Assembly: GCF_025561425.1 (NCBI RefSeq)
Contig: NZ_CP094824.1
Coordinates: forward strand, 2,790,001-2,854,000
DNA length: 64,000 nt
Reading direction: 5' to 3'
Source: Mammaliicoccus sciuri
GTDB taxonomy: Bacteria > Bacillota > Bacilli > Staphylococcales > Staphylococcaceae
This document shows positions 17,060-25,257 of the stretch, in pieces. The notes beneath the pieces are model-generated. The model was not told the origin of the DNA, ran no database searches, and saw only the letters and a list, made by a program, of their open reading frames with translations. How positions within the stretch are numbered: position 1 is the first letter of the stretch; each line of letters starts with the position of its first letter. A program made the position numbers and the translations under genes.

Positions 17060-17806
17060 ATGTCTTTTTTAACACATGAATATATCGATCATGACAACGT
17101 TGCACTCGATTTTGCAAAAGGAGATTCTATCATTTTCACAAACCATCACCACGAAAAAATATTTGAATCAGCAAGTTTAATTAAATTGCCTATTATGATT
17201 TATATTTATGAAAGTACAACTCAAGAAGATAGAAAAGCACTCGTTCAAATCAACCATAAAGTTGGCGGCAGTGGTGTTCTAAAAAATATGAATATCGATC
17301 AACTGAGCGTTCAAGATTTAATCTACTTAATGATCGTTGTTTCAGACAATACGGCGACGAATACATTAATCGATCATTTCGGACTTCAACATATTAACTT
17401 ATTTATTCAAGAAACATTGCAATGTGAACAAACGCAGTTAAATCGTTATATGATGGATGCAGAAGCAATAAGTGAAGGGAAACAGAATACAACGTCTTCT
17501 CAAGATATGATTCATATTCTACGCTTTATTGCAGAACATAAACATCATCAAGACATGATGAACATCATGAATGACCAACATTTAAATGATAAAGTTTCAA
17601 TCTATCAATCATTTTACGAAGATACACTTAATTTCCACTCTAAGACAGGGGAGTACGACAATGCTGTCAATGATGTAGGTATTATCCAACATGAAGACGA
17701 GCTATATTATTATTGTTTCTTATCCAACACAAATAAACCCAAAAAGGCGATCGATTTCTCTCACCAATTTGGGTCATATATTATTCAATCTATATTAGAT
17801 ATTTGA
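17060..17806 (+). CDS. Class A beta-lactamase-like serine hydrolase, no signal peptide
   Basis: A 248-aa protein with the three penicilloyl-transferase motifs: SLIK (S39-K42), SDN (95-97) and KTG (195-197). There is no signal peptide or lipobox, so it probably acts in the cytoplasm and is unlikely to be a secreted resistance enzyme. AAAGGAGG precedes the ATG. It converges with the muropeptide-recycling operon and overlaps the 3' end of ykfC by 12 nt, so a role in peptide or murein fragment turnover is an inference from place. Confidence 0.75.
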   Translation: MSFLTHEYIDHDNVALDFAKGDSIIFTNHHHEKIFESASLIKLPIMIYIYESTTQEDRKALVQINHKVGGSGVLKNMNIDQLSVQDLIYLMIVVSDNTATNTLIDHFGLQHINLFIQETLQCEQTQLNRYMMDAEAISEGKQNTTSSQDMIHILRFIAEHKHHQDMMNIMNDQHLNDKVSIYQSFYEDTLNFHSKTGEYDNAVNDVGIIQHEDELYYYCFLSNTNKPKKAIDFSHQFGSYIIQSILDI

Positions 17807-18703
17807 TAATCGGGCAGCTTTAGCTAATATCTTTTGATAGTAACTACCTGATAACTTAATGATTTCGATACTTTTCGGTGTATGTGGTGCATGAATCATC
17901 ATATCTTCTCCCATGTATATGCCAACATGTGATAGAAAGCCTTTATCTTCTGGTTTACTGAAGAACAGTAAATCACCTGGCAAAAAGTCTTGTGATGCTA
18001 TCGAAATATCCGTCATTGCTTCATATTGTTCATCAGCATCTCGGGGGATGTGGAAGTTTTGACTTTTGTACATTTGGAAACATAATCCTGAACAATCATA
18101 ACCATAGCTAGACATTCCTCCCCATAAATAAGGTAAGTCTAAAAAGCGCTTCGCATTTTCAATGACGCCTGCCATCGTGCCAATTTCGAATGCACCAGAT
18201 TCATCACTGAATTCTACATCATTCGCACTAATAAGACCCTTGCCTTCAGGTGTATCAACTTCAATAAAAGGCTCATCTTTCTTAATAATAGGTAAAATCG
18301 TATTAAATGACAGAATTTGTTTCGTAGTAAAATCTAAATTAAACAATGTCGTCTTAGGTACATTAACACGAAGGCGTGGATGTGTATCGTACGCCTTCAT
18401 CTCACCTAATTGACTCGTCGGAATAAATCCTGGATATCCCTTTGGATGCTGTTTAGACGGTTGCTCTAAACAGATAACGTAACTCCATCCATCTTGTTCT
18501 TCAACGACTTCTACTTTTTCGCCATAAAGTATTTGCGTATCTATTCTACTATCTTCCGTAAAAGATAATTTCTGTTCTAAATTAAGTTCAAGTAACCAAC
18601 GTTGAATATTTGCTGGATACATGATGCCATCTCTATCAATTTCTCTAGCTTTATCAAAGCTTCTCCATATTGTCCCGACATTTACTCTGCAATATTTAAT
18701 CAT
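17795..18703 (-). CDS. ykfC: NlpC/P60 gamma-D-glutamyl-L-diamino acid endopeptidase (YkfC-like)
   Basis: A 302-aa protein with N-terminal SH3-like regions and a C-terminal NlpC/P60 domain. The catalytic cysteine is in YDCSGLCFQMY, the histidine in HVGIYMGE, and a third polar residue is in IHAPHTP. It has no signal peptide, as in cytoplasmic YkfC of Bacillus cereus, which cleaves L-Ala-gamma-D-Glu peptides. Its ATG overlaps the epimerase stop by 4 nt. The order ykfA-ykfB-ykfC forms one pathway. Confidence 0.83.
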   Translation of the reverse strand: MIKYCRVNVGTIWRSFDKAREIDRDGIMYPANIQRWLLELNLEQKLSFTEDSRIDTQILYGEKVEVVEEQDGWSYVICLEQPSKQHPKGYPGFIPTSQLGEMKAYDTHPRLRVNVPKTTLFNLDFTTKQILSFNTILPIIKKDEPFIEVDTPEGKGLISANDVEFSDESGAFEIGTMAGVIENAKRFLDLPYLWGGMSSYGYDCSGLCFQMYKSQNFHIPRDADEQYEAMTDISIASQDFLPGDLLFFSKPEDKGFLSHVGIYMGEDMMIHAPHTPKSIEIIKLSGSYYQKILAKAARLSNI

Positions 18704-19800
18704 GAGCTCACCTTCTTATATAAAGATTCACGATCTATTCCTAACCCTGTTCCTTCTGAAACGGTTACTTTAGCACCTTCATAAGTAATACCACCATCAA
18801 CTTGTCGCTCAACCACCATTAAAGGCGCATCAAAATCAACACGATTCACTTGTTCTGCTGCTAAACTAAAATGCAAAGCTGCCGTAACGGATACATGTGT
18901 TTCCATCATACATCCAACCATGCAAGGTATCGCTTCACCTTTAGCAATATCATGTATTTTTAATGCTTGATGAATACCACCAGTCTTCATCAGTTTTATA
19001 TTCCATATATTTGTCGCACCAACTTCTACAAGCCTCTCGGCATCATGTATACTAAACAATCCTTCATCTACCATTAAAGGTATTTTGAATTCTTGAGATA
19101 GCGCACCTAGTACCTTATACTCATATCTCCCTACAGGTTGTTCGATGCTCTCAATATTTAAATCTGCTTCATCAAAATGTTTCAATGCATGACGCGCGCC
19201 TTTTTCATCCCATGCTTGGTTTGCATCCGCACTTAAAATAACCTCACTTGGTAAAGAAGAACGTAATGCTTGTAATCTATTTAAATCTGTAGAGACATCA
19301 TCTTTACCCACTTTTATCTTCAAATGGTTAAAGCCATCTTCTACATATCTCAAACCATCTTCTACCATTTCATCAGCATCGTTTAGACTCACGGTATAAC
19401 AAGTTTCTAAAGATTTATTTCCTGGGTTATGATTAATATATTGATATAAAGGCAATTCTGCTTCTTGTGCTAATAAGTCATAAAGCGCAATATCTATTGC
19501 AGCTTTAGCACTTGTATTACCTACTATGACTTGATGAATTTCATCTAGTAAGTCTTTCGTTAAAGGTCGGTTAATTAATAGTGGCTTAAAGACTTCTTCA
19601 ATCGCAGCTTCTATACCACCTTTTGTATCACCGGTAATAACATATGTAGGTACAGCTTCACCAACACCTATAACATCTTCATAATTCGTTTCAATAAATA
19701 CATATATACTTTCAATAACCTCTACTGTTCTCAGTGCTGTTTTAAAAGGCTTCTTCAAAGGTGTTTCATATCTATAGTATTTTATATCTGTTATAAACAT
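18700..19800 (-). CDS. ykfB: L-Ala-D/L-Glu epimerase (dipeptide epimerase)
   Basis: A 366-aa enolase-superfamily member. The second-shell lysine motif LKIKVGKD is near residue 160, metal ligands are in SADANQAW and ESIEQP, and the second catalytic lysine is in WNIKLMKTGG. It converts L-Ala-D-Glu released from murein peptides to L-Ala-L-Glu. It lies between LD-carboxypeptidase and NlpC/P60 genes, which strongly supports the dipeptide substrate. The start at 19800 is 12 nt after the upstream stop. Confidence 0.87.
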   Translation of the reverse strand: MFITDIKYYRYETPLKKPFKTALRTVEVIESIYVFIETNYEDVIGVGEAVPTYVITGDTKGGIEAAIEEVFKPLLINRPLTKDLLDEIHQVIVGNTSAKAAIDIALYDLLAQEAELPLYQYINHNPGNKSLETCYTVSLNDADEMVEDGLRYVEDGFNHLKIKVGKDDVSTDLNRLQALRSSLPSEVILSADANQAWDEKGARHALKHFDEADLNIESIEQPVGRYEYKVLGALSQEFKIPLMVDEGLFSIHDAERLVEVGATNIWNIKLMKTGGIHQALKIHDIAKGEAIPCMVGCMMETHVSVTAALHFSLAAEQVNRVDFDAPLMVVERQVDGGITYEGAKVTVSEGTGLGIDRESLYKKVSS

Positions 19801-19812
19801 ATAACTTCCCCT

Positions 19813-20736
19813 TTATTCTATAATTACACCTGACTCTATATTTAATATTTTATTGTCCACATCTAATGTAGCTTCCGTGCCAAACGGTATCGCAAAATGC
19901 GGTGTGCAGTGTCCTATATTCAAATCATACGCTGCTGGTTTATTTAATGGCGTTATAAAATCATCTAACACTTCTTTCATCGTTAAAGATTTCTTTGGAT
20001 TTTTAGGCTCGCTATCTGTGAATGGCCCGAAAATAAATCCAGAAGCATCATCTAACTTGCCAGCAGATTTGAGTTGTTGTAAAAATCCATCTACCTTATA
20101 AGGCACTTCCCCAATATCTTCTATAAATAAAATTTTGCCCTTAGTGTCGATTTCATATGGTGTTCCTAAACTTGAAACAAGTAAAGATAAACAACCACCA
20201 ACAATTTCTCCTTCAACGTGACCACCAACCAACGATTTAAACGTTAATTGATCTGTAGGATAAGACACAGCTTCACCATTAAATAACTGCTCAAAGCTCC
20301 CAATAGAAATCTCATTATAAGTATCGCCTATATCAGATGCGATCATGGGACCTTGAAACGTCGCCAATCCCGTTTGTTGTCTAATAGCATTATGTAAGCA
20401 TGTTATATCACTATATCCCCATATAATTTTAGGATGTGCTTTTACAAGATTATAATCAATACGTTCCACAATTCTAGGTGTACCATAACCACCACAGGCA
20501 CATATAATACCTTTCACTTCATCATCTTCTAACATGTCATGCAAACTACCTAATCGTTCATCATCCGTTCCCGCTAAATGACCATGAACGCGGTCTATAT
20601 TTTTCGCTAGTTTAAACCGAATACCATATCTCTCTTCTAAAAGTTTCAACCCGTTCTTTAAATGCTTTTGGTTTGGTGGACTCGCTAATGCTACAACACC
20701 CACCACATCTCCTCTATTTAATCCCTTTGCTTTCAT
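19813..20736 (-). CDS. ykfA: Murein tetrapeptide LD-carboxypeptidase (peptidase S66)
   Basis: A 307-aa S66 serine peptidase related to LdcA/YkfA. The nucleophile elbow is IWGYSDITCLHNA, the substrate loop CACGGYGTPRI is present, and the histidine of the triad is in LNIGHCTPHFAIPFG. It removes the terminal D-Ala from cytosolic tetrapeptides. It is the first gene of the minus-strand recycling operon. Confidence 0.87.
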   Translation of the reverse strand: MKAKGLNRGDVVGVVALASPPNQKHLKNGLKLLEERYGIRFKLAKNIDRVHGHLAGTDDERLGSLHDMLEDDEVKGIICACGGYGTPRIVERIDYNLVKAHPKIIWGYSDITCLHNAIRQQTGLATFQGPMIASDIGDTYNEISIGSFEQLFNGEAVSYPTDQLTFKSLVGGHVEGEIVGGCLSLLVSSLGTPYEIDTKGKILFIEDIGEVPYKVDGFLQQLKSAGKLDDASGFIFGPFTDSEPKNPKKSLTMKEVLDDFITPLNKPAAYDLNIGHCTPHFAIPFGTEATLDVDNKILNIESGVIIE

Positions 20737-20879
20737 TAAGACACGACCTTTTATCAGAATATTCTTATATTATAGCAAAGTTGTTATCCTTTTGTGAAAA
20801 CAAAAGAAATTGTTAAAAAAGCATGATGCTATGAGGTTAGATATATGCGCGAGTTAGGTTGGATCCCGGTCCGAGTAAC

Positions 20880-21200
20880 TTCCATTTTTCTGAATTCTGG
20901 TAATTAGAACGCGCTAACTTCCATTTTTCTGAATTCTGGTAATTAGAATGCTGTATCTTCCATTATTTCGAATTCTGGTAATTAGAGTTCGCTAACTTCC
21001 ATTATTTCGAATTGTGGTAATTAGGAGGGCGCTCTCTTACGGACATTTCTCGGAATTCTGTCCCTAACGACATCTCTTACCGACATTTCTCGGAATTCTG
21101 TCCCTAACAGCACCTCTTTCGGACATTTCTCAGAATTCTGTCCCTAACAACGCCTCTTAGAGACATTTCTCGGAATTCTGTCCCTAACGACACTTCTTAC
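20880..21200. repeat. Tandem hairpin repeats: four 39-bp units then four 40-bp units
   Basis: Four units starting TTCCAT at 20880, 20919, 20958 and 20997 (period 39) are followed by four units starting at 21041, 21081, 21121 and 21161 (period 40). Each unit has a 9-nt left arm, a 13-nt loop close to TTTCTCGGAATTC, and a roughly complementary right arm. Arms read about TAACTTCCA/TGGTAATTA in the first set and TTACGGACA/TGTCCCTAA in the second. No open frame or promoter is evident here. The array ends exactly where the IS256-like element begins. Confidence 0.9.
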
Positions 21201-21206
21201 GAATAT

Positions 21207-22604
21207 GTCCATATAATTGTGTAATAAAAAAAGAGCCACATATAGCTCACTTTGGTACAATGTAATCGACTAAGAAAAAATTGTAGAGGTGACTATATAT
21301 GACTCAATTAAATGTTAACTTAGATTATGAAGAATTGGCAAGTGCTATTTTTGGAAGTGATATGAATGCGTCTATGAAAACAATAGCTATGACTGTCATA
21401 AATGCATACATGGAAATGGAAAGAGACAAGTATGTTAATGCTGGATATAAACAAAAGAATTCAGGAAGAAACGCACAACTTAATGGCTATTATGAGCGTG
21501 ATTTCCTGATGCCTATTGGCAATCTGACATTAAAAGTTCCAAGAACACGTGACGGTGAATTTACAACTGAAGTATTTAATCAATATTCGCGTTCTGACCA
21601 ATCGCTTATTTTAGCGATGACAGAAGCATACATTAATGGTGTTTCAACTAGAAATGTTAATAAAATTGTGGAATCCCTAACGGGAAAATCTGTGTCTAAA
21701 TCAACTGTTTCAGGCGTAATAAAAAACCTAGATCCTGAAATTAAAGAATGGGCTGGTAGACCTATTGTTAGTCATCAGTATAAGTATGTATTTGTTGATG
21801 CTATGCACATTAAGGTAAGAGAGAATAATAAAATTGTTTCTAAAGGTGTTTATATCGCTATGGGTATCAACGAAAATAGAAAACGCGACATTATTGGCTT
21901 TAAAATTTCTAATCAAGAGTCAGAATTAGCTTGGTCAGAGTTTTTTGAAGACTTAAGAATGCGTGGTTTAACAACACCTGAACTTATTATCTCTGATGCG
22001 CATTCTGGACTTATTAAATCTATTAAGTCACAGTTTATTGATTCATCTTGGCAACGTTGTACATTCCATTTTCTTAAAAATATTGTAGAGAGATTTCCTA
22101 AAAAGAACTCTAAAGAAGCTAGAATGTTACTTAAATCAATATTCCAAGCACCAACATATCGTCACGCTGTTCAGCTCAAAGATGAATTCATTGCACAATA
22201 TGAAAGTAATCCTAAGTATGTGGAAGCTATTAAAATATTGGATGAAGGCTTCGAAGATGCCTCACAATTCTATAGATTTCCTGCTCAACATCATAAAAAT
22301 CTAAGAACTACTAATTCAGTTGAAAATATTAATATGCAACTCAGAAAACGAGAAAAAATAGTTAAAACATTCCCTAATCTAGATTCAGCTTTTAGATTAA
22401 TTGGCGCAGTACTTATGGATATTCAAGAAAGATTTGATAAGTCTAACAGACCATTTATCGCTTAATTAAGCTACTTATTTTTTAAAAAATAAGTAGTGAT
22501 CAAACAACTATATCTGTTTAAACTTCAAAACATATATAGTTGTTCGATTCATTAAAAAACCAAAGGTTGATTACATTCTAAAGATATTACACAAACATAT
22601 GGAC
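21207..22604 (+). mobile_element. IS256-family insertion sequence, copy 1
   Basis: 1398 bp bounded by imperfect inverted repeats (GTCCATATAATTGTGTAAT on the left, the complement of ATTACACAAACATATGGAC on the right). It carries one transposase gene. A second copy lies inverted at 45502-46899 and is nearly identical. The flanking 8-mers (acgaatat, ttgacttt) do not match, so no target duplication is visible. The ends may extend 3-6 bp further, since GAATAT and TTGACT flank both copies. Confidence 0.92.
21299..22465 (+). CDS. IS256-family transposase, copy 1
   Basis: A 388-aa mutator-type DDE transposase. The first Asp is in VFVDAMHIKV, the second in LIISDAHSGL, and the Glu in TTNSVENINMQLR, followed by the CTFHFLKN region typical of the family. 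It differs from the second copy by one residue (Leu instead of Arg in AQLNGYY), a single base at 21480. A Shine-Dalgarno GAGGTG precedes the ATG. It appears intact. Confidence 0.95.
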   Translation: MTQLNVNLDYEELASAIFGSDMNASMKTIAMTVINAYMEMERDKYVNAGYKQKNSGRNAQLNGYYERDFLMPIGNLTLKVPRTRDGEFTTEVFNQYSRSDQSLILAMTEAYINGVSTRNVNKIVESLTGKSVSKSTVSGVIKNLDPEIKEWAGRPIVSHQYKYVFVDAMHIKVRENNKIVSKGVYIAMGINENRKRDIIGFKISNQESELAWSEFFEDLRMRGLTTPELIISDAHSGLIKSIKSQFIDSSWQRCTFHFLKNIVERFPKKNSKEARMLLKSIFQAPTYRHAVQLKDEFIAQYESNPKYVEAIKILDEGFEDASQFYRFPAQHHKNLRTTNSVENINMQLRKREKIVKTFPNLDSAFRLIGAVLMDIQERFDKSNRPFIA

Positions 22605-23279
22605 TTGACTTTTATATTGAATGATTTCTTGTGGATATCTTATATTTTGTCCAAATTTTTCAAAACTTGCAGGTGGATTTCTGTATGCAATATTTTCTTT
22701 CTGAAGAGATGCATAAATCGCTACAACTTGTAATCTAACTTTTTCACTATCACCAGTTTGATATCCATTAAAACTAGGATCACCAGTCCATTCTTTTAAT
22801 TTTATACTCGCCTCTGAAACAATTCTTCTAATTTCATTATCATTAGGAACAATATATGCCGCTGATAAAGAAGGATAGATTTGTGTACCTAACCAATGTT
22901 GATAAGGTAGGATATTTATTTTATAAGGTTTTTTGAAAATAACATTATCATCTTTATCTAAAACTTCTACAAAAAAGTGAGTGGTAAATCGTTCTATTAT
23001 TTCCCTGAAAAAGTCGTAATTATAATTAATTTTAGGTTTATATATAGTTAAGGATTTCTCACATTCAATACTTGGTATTTCTTGTTCAAATTCATAAATA
23101 AAATTTGTATTTGAGTATACTTTCAACTTAATATTGTCCAAATTACAATCTTCTCTTAAATTTAGAATTTGAATTTCCCTCAATACTGCATAATCATTCT
23201 GTGCTAATGAATAGTTAATCATATCTACATAGTCTATCTTTATATCAAAATCCTTACCTTCTATGAAAGTCGCATCCAC
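22587..23279 (-). pseudogene. N-terminal fragment of a large DUF4011-type helicase, cut by IS256
   Basis: The 230-aa frame matches my memory of the N-terminus of very large DUF4011/DUF3320 AAA superfamily 1 helicases: PYQHWLGTQIYPSLSAAYIV, then EWTGDPSFNGYQTG and ENIAYRNPPASFEKFGQ. Those proteins exceed 1000 residues, while this frame stops inside the IS256 end after YKSQ. The rest is absent from the window. Such helicases are often found in accessory or defence regions. It is a truncated, probably inactive gene; the family call is from recall of motifs. Confidence 0.75.
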
Positions 23280-23452
23280 TTTTAATCATCTCCCCATCAA
23301 ATGATATATAGTATAATTTTACCACAATACTATGCTTTATAAATTAAATTTAATGCAACGCTTTAATTTTTTTCACACTTACTTTTTATGATTGCAAAGC
23401 GATTTTTAATATGAAAGATTTCTTGTTTCTTAGATTGTTTAAACAAAAAAAT

Positions 23453-23489
23453 CCCCCATCCAAATTACTTTTCCTAATTTGGATGGGGG
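23453..23489. other. 15-bp perfect hairpin before the first small toxin frame
   Basis: CCCCCATCCAAATTA (23453-23467) pairs perfectly with 23475-23489 over a 7-nt loop. On the minus strand it is followed by an A/T-rich T-run and could terminate. On the plus strand its 3' arm holds the G-rich segment just upstream of the toxin ATG at 23504, so it may hide the ribosome site, as type I toxins often do. Confidence 0.7.
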
Positions 23490-23503
23490 TGGTTATTTAT
23501 AGA

Positions 23504-23581
23504 ATGACTGATTATGAAATTCTAATGGTTGTCATATCAATCATTGGTTTAATATTAATTAGCAACAATCAAAAAAAGTAA
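23504..23581 (+). CDS. Small hydrophobic toxin-like peptide, type I TA locus 1
   Basis: A 25-aa frame beginning MTDYEILMVVIS, with one hydrophobic segment and a basic tail (NNQKK). It resembles the staphylococcal putative holin-like type I toxins. A predicted antisense RNA on the opposite strand overlaps its 3' end. The ribosome site may be masked by the hairpin at 23453-23489. Too short for ordinary gene callers. The family call is from size, composition and arrangement. Confidence 0.7.
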   Translation: MTDYEILMVVISIIGLILISNNQKK

Positions 23582-23698
23582 CCATTCCGACTTTTGACCG
23601 AGTTCCGGAATGATTACTTATTATTGTTCTAAAAACTATGGTCACCGTCTTTCGAACGGGCTCATCGGGCAACGTGTTAGCGCACGCCGACATTTTAT
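23571..23698 (-). ncRNA. SprF-like antisense antitoxin RNA 1
   Basis: A promoter with TAGACA (23734-23729), 18-nt spacer and TATAAT (23710-23705) would start an RNA near 23698. It carries the conserved hairpin block CCCGTTCGAAAGACGGTGAC shared with the second locus and known from SprF RNAs of S. aureus. It ends in a stem (23578-23589 with 23606-23617) followed by seven T. It overlaps the toxin stop region tail-to-tail, the type I arrangement. Confidence 0.75.
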
Positions 23699-23773
23699 AA
23701 TTAAATTATACAATAACCCATATTATTATGTCTATAACAACCAAAAATAATGTTACAAATACTGGTAATTTGG

Positions 23774-23779
23774 TATAAT
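23774..23779 (+). promoter_or_regulatory. -10 box of the second toxin mRNA
   Basis: TATAAT at 23774-23779 is preceded by a weak -35 (GTTACA at 23752-23757, 16-nt spacing). The mRNA would begin about 50 nt before the leader frame at 23838. Confidence 0.5.
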
Positions 23780-23837
23780 ATAACAGAGCAAGTTGGATTG
23801 ATGGTGGCTAATCTCAGTATAGAGTGAGGTGGTGCTT

Positions 23838-23882
23838 ATGAAAGTATCTACAAAATCTTTAGAAAGGAGACGCCTTTTGTGA
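23838..23882 (+). CDS. Short leader peptide overlapping the second toxin start
   Basis: A 14-codon frame that begins MKVSTKSLERRRL and stops at 23882. The same KSLERRRL stretch is fused in frame to the toxin in S. aureus SprG1, as I recall it. Here it is in a different frame, and its TGA overlaps the toxin GTG (TTGTGA). It may couple translation, or mark a frameshift that separated an N-terminal extension from the toxin. Confidence 0.5.
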   Translation: MKVSTKSLERRRLL

Positions 23883-23986
23883 TTCCAATTGTCGATGCAA
23901 TTAGGCTGATGATAGATTTCGGTACTTTTATCGTAGTCTTAATTGGCTTAGTCATTACAATTGTGAAATTAAACACAAAAAAATAA
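23879..23986 (+). CDS. SprG/PepG-like hydrophobic toxin, type I TA locus 2
   Basis: A 35-aa peptide starting at GTG 23879 with AAAGGAG upstream. It reads VIPIVDAIRLMIDFG, then a hydrophobic FIVVLIGLVITIV segment and a basic tail ending NTKK. Composition and length match SprG-type holin-like toxins that insert into membranes. Its 3' end overlaps an antisense RNA. A bidirectional terminator at 23978-24024 serves both transcripts. Confidence 0.78.
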   Translation: MIPIVDAIRLMIDFGTFIVVLIGLVITIVKLNTKK

Positions 23987-24099
23987 CCATCTCTAACTTT
24001 GACAGGTTAAATGGTTACTTTTTTGTAATATAAAAACTTCAGTCACCGTCTTTCGAACGGGCTCATCGGGCAACGTGTTCCACCACGTTGTCCTTTTTC
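23984..24099 (-). ncRNA. SprF-like antisense antitoxin RNA 2
   Basis: Promoter TAGACA (24135-24130), 18-nt spacer, TATTAT (24111-24106), the same layout as locus 1. The RNA would read through CGTTGCCCGATGAGCCCG and the CCCGTTCGAAAGACGGTGAC block, then terminate at the AACCAT/ATGGTT stem (24011-24017 with 23984-23990) followed by T residues. It overlaps the toxin stop. Sequence and layout match the SprF antitoxin family. Confidence 0.78.
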
Positions 24100-24163
24100 A
24101 TTTACATAATATCATAATTTGGTATATTTTGTCTATTTTCTATGTTCTTTTAGTTATTAACAC

Positions 24164-25075
24164 CTACCTCTCTTTAAATCGCATTATTGCTAAGTTTAAA
24201 AAGACACTTGCTACTTTTGAGATATCATAATGTTTATTATATGCAATTGCTACTGTGTTCTTATAAACGAACTCATTTAATTTAAAATACTTTACGTTTT
24301 GATGTGATGATTTCATTTTCACACTTGCTGGCACGACTGTTATGCCTAAGCCTTCGTTTACTAAGTAAAGTGCATTATCTACATTAATGGTTTCTACTAT
24401 TGTTTGTGGTTTCAAATCATGATCTTCAAAAAATGTATCTGTCACTCTGCGTAATGTCATATTGTTCTTAAGCAGTATAAATTTTTCTCGATTCAATTTA
24501 TTAATCGCAAATGGTAATTTATGTTCTGAAGATTATACATATTTCGCTAATGGATTCTGGTCTGGGATGGCTAAGTACAATGCTTCTGTATATAACGTCT
24601 CATAATCTATTTCTTCATTATTGATTGGTAATATGGTTATGCAAATATCTATTTTATGTTCTGCAAGTAACACTTCTATTTGATTCGCGCTGTCTTCTAT
24701 TAATTCAACTTCGATACCTGGATAGTTCTTTATAAATTCAGGCAAAATATTATATAAAGTATGTGATGCTAGAAATGGGTTCACGCCTATTTTTAAGCGT
24801 CCTTTTTCTAAATTGGCGATTTCTTGTAATTCATAAGCCATTTTTTGAGAGATATTCTCCATTTCTTCTGCATAAGCTAAATAACGTTCTCCTGCGTAAG
24901 TTAATGTTAAAGGATTACTTTCTCTGTCAATGAGTTTAACCCCTACTTCTGATTCTATATCTTTCAAAAATTTACTTAAATATGGTTGTGAAACGTATAA
25001 ATGTTTAGCTGCATGCGAAATGTTTCCAAATCTCACAATAGCCTCTAAATATGATTTAGCATGTAATTTGTTCAT
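24164..25075 (-). pseudogene. LysR-family regulator with one in-frame TAA
   Basis: A full-length 304-codon LysR frame. The N-terminal HTH (GNISHAAKHLYVSQPYLSKFL) is intact, followed by the effector domain (KIGVNPFLASHTLYN). Codon 181 (24535-24533) is TAA after NPLAKYV, and the same frame resumes SSEHKLPFAINKL to 24164. CAA to TAA is the simplest origin. It is divergent from the GntP permease, with a palindrome in between, so it probably regulated that gene set. Confidence 0.88.
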
Positions 25076-25145
25076 AGGTTCATGTCCCCTTTATGTCTAT
25101 CTTTATAAGCGTAACCCCTTATGATACTTGCTTTCATACACCTCT

Positions 25146-25161
25146 ATAACTAATTAGTTAT
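25146..25161. promoter_or_regulatory. Palindrome in the LysR–permease intergenic region
   Basis: ATAACTAATTAGTTAT is a perfect 16-bp palindrome of the T-N11-A kind bound by LysR proteins. It lies between the divergent LysR and permease starts, with a looser repeat (CTAATAACTA) just downstream. Confidence 0.6.
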
Positions 25162-25257
25162 CACGCTAATAACTAAACAAGTCTTTTACTTCAGGCGATT
25201 TCAGGCGAATAATAGTATATGTAATCACATAAATCGTAATTGTTATAGAGGGATTTT

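Noticed and set aside
17060-17806. BlaZ-type secreted penicillinase
   Set aside because: No signal peptide and no blaR1 or blaI neighbours; better described as a cytoplasmic serine hydrolase.
20880-21200. Regular 39-40 bp repeats as a CRISPR array
   Set aside because: The units are contiguous variants of one hairpin without unique spacers of constant length, and no cas gene is present in the window.
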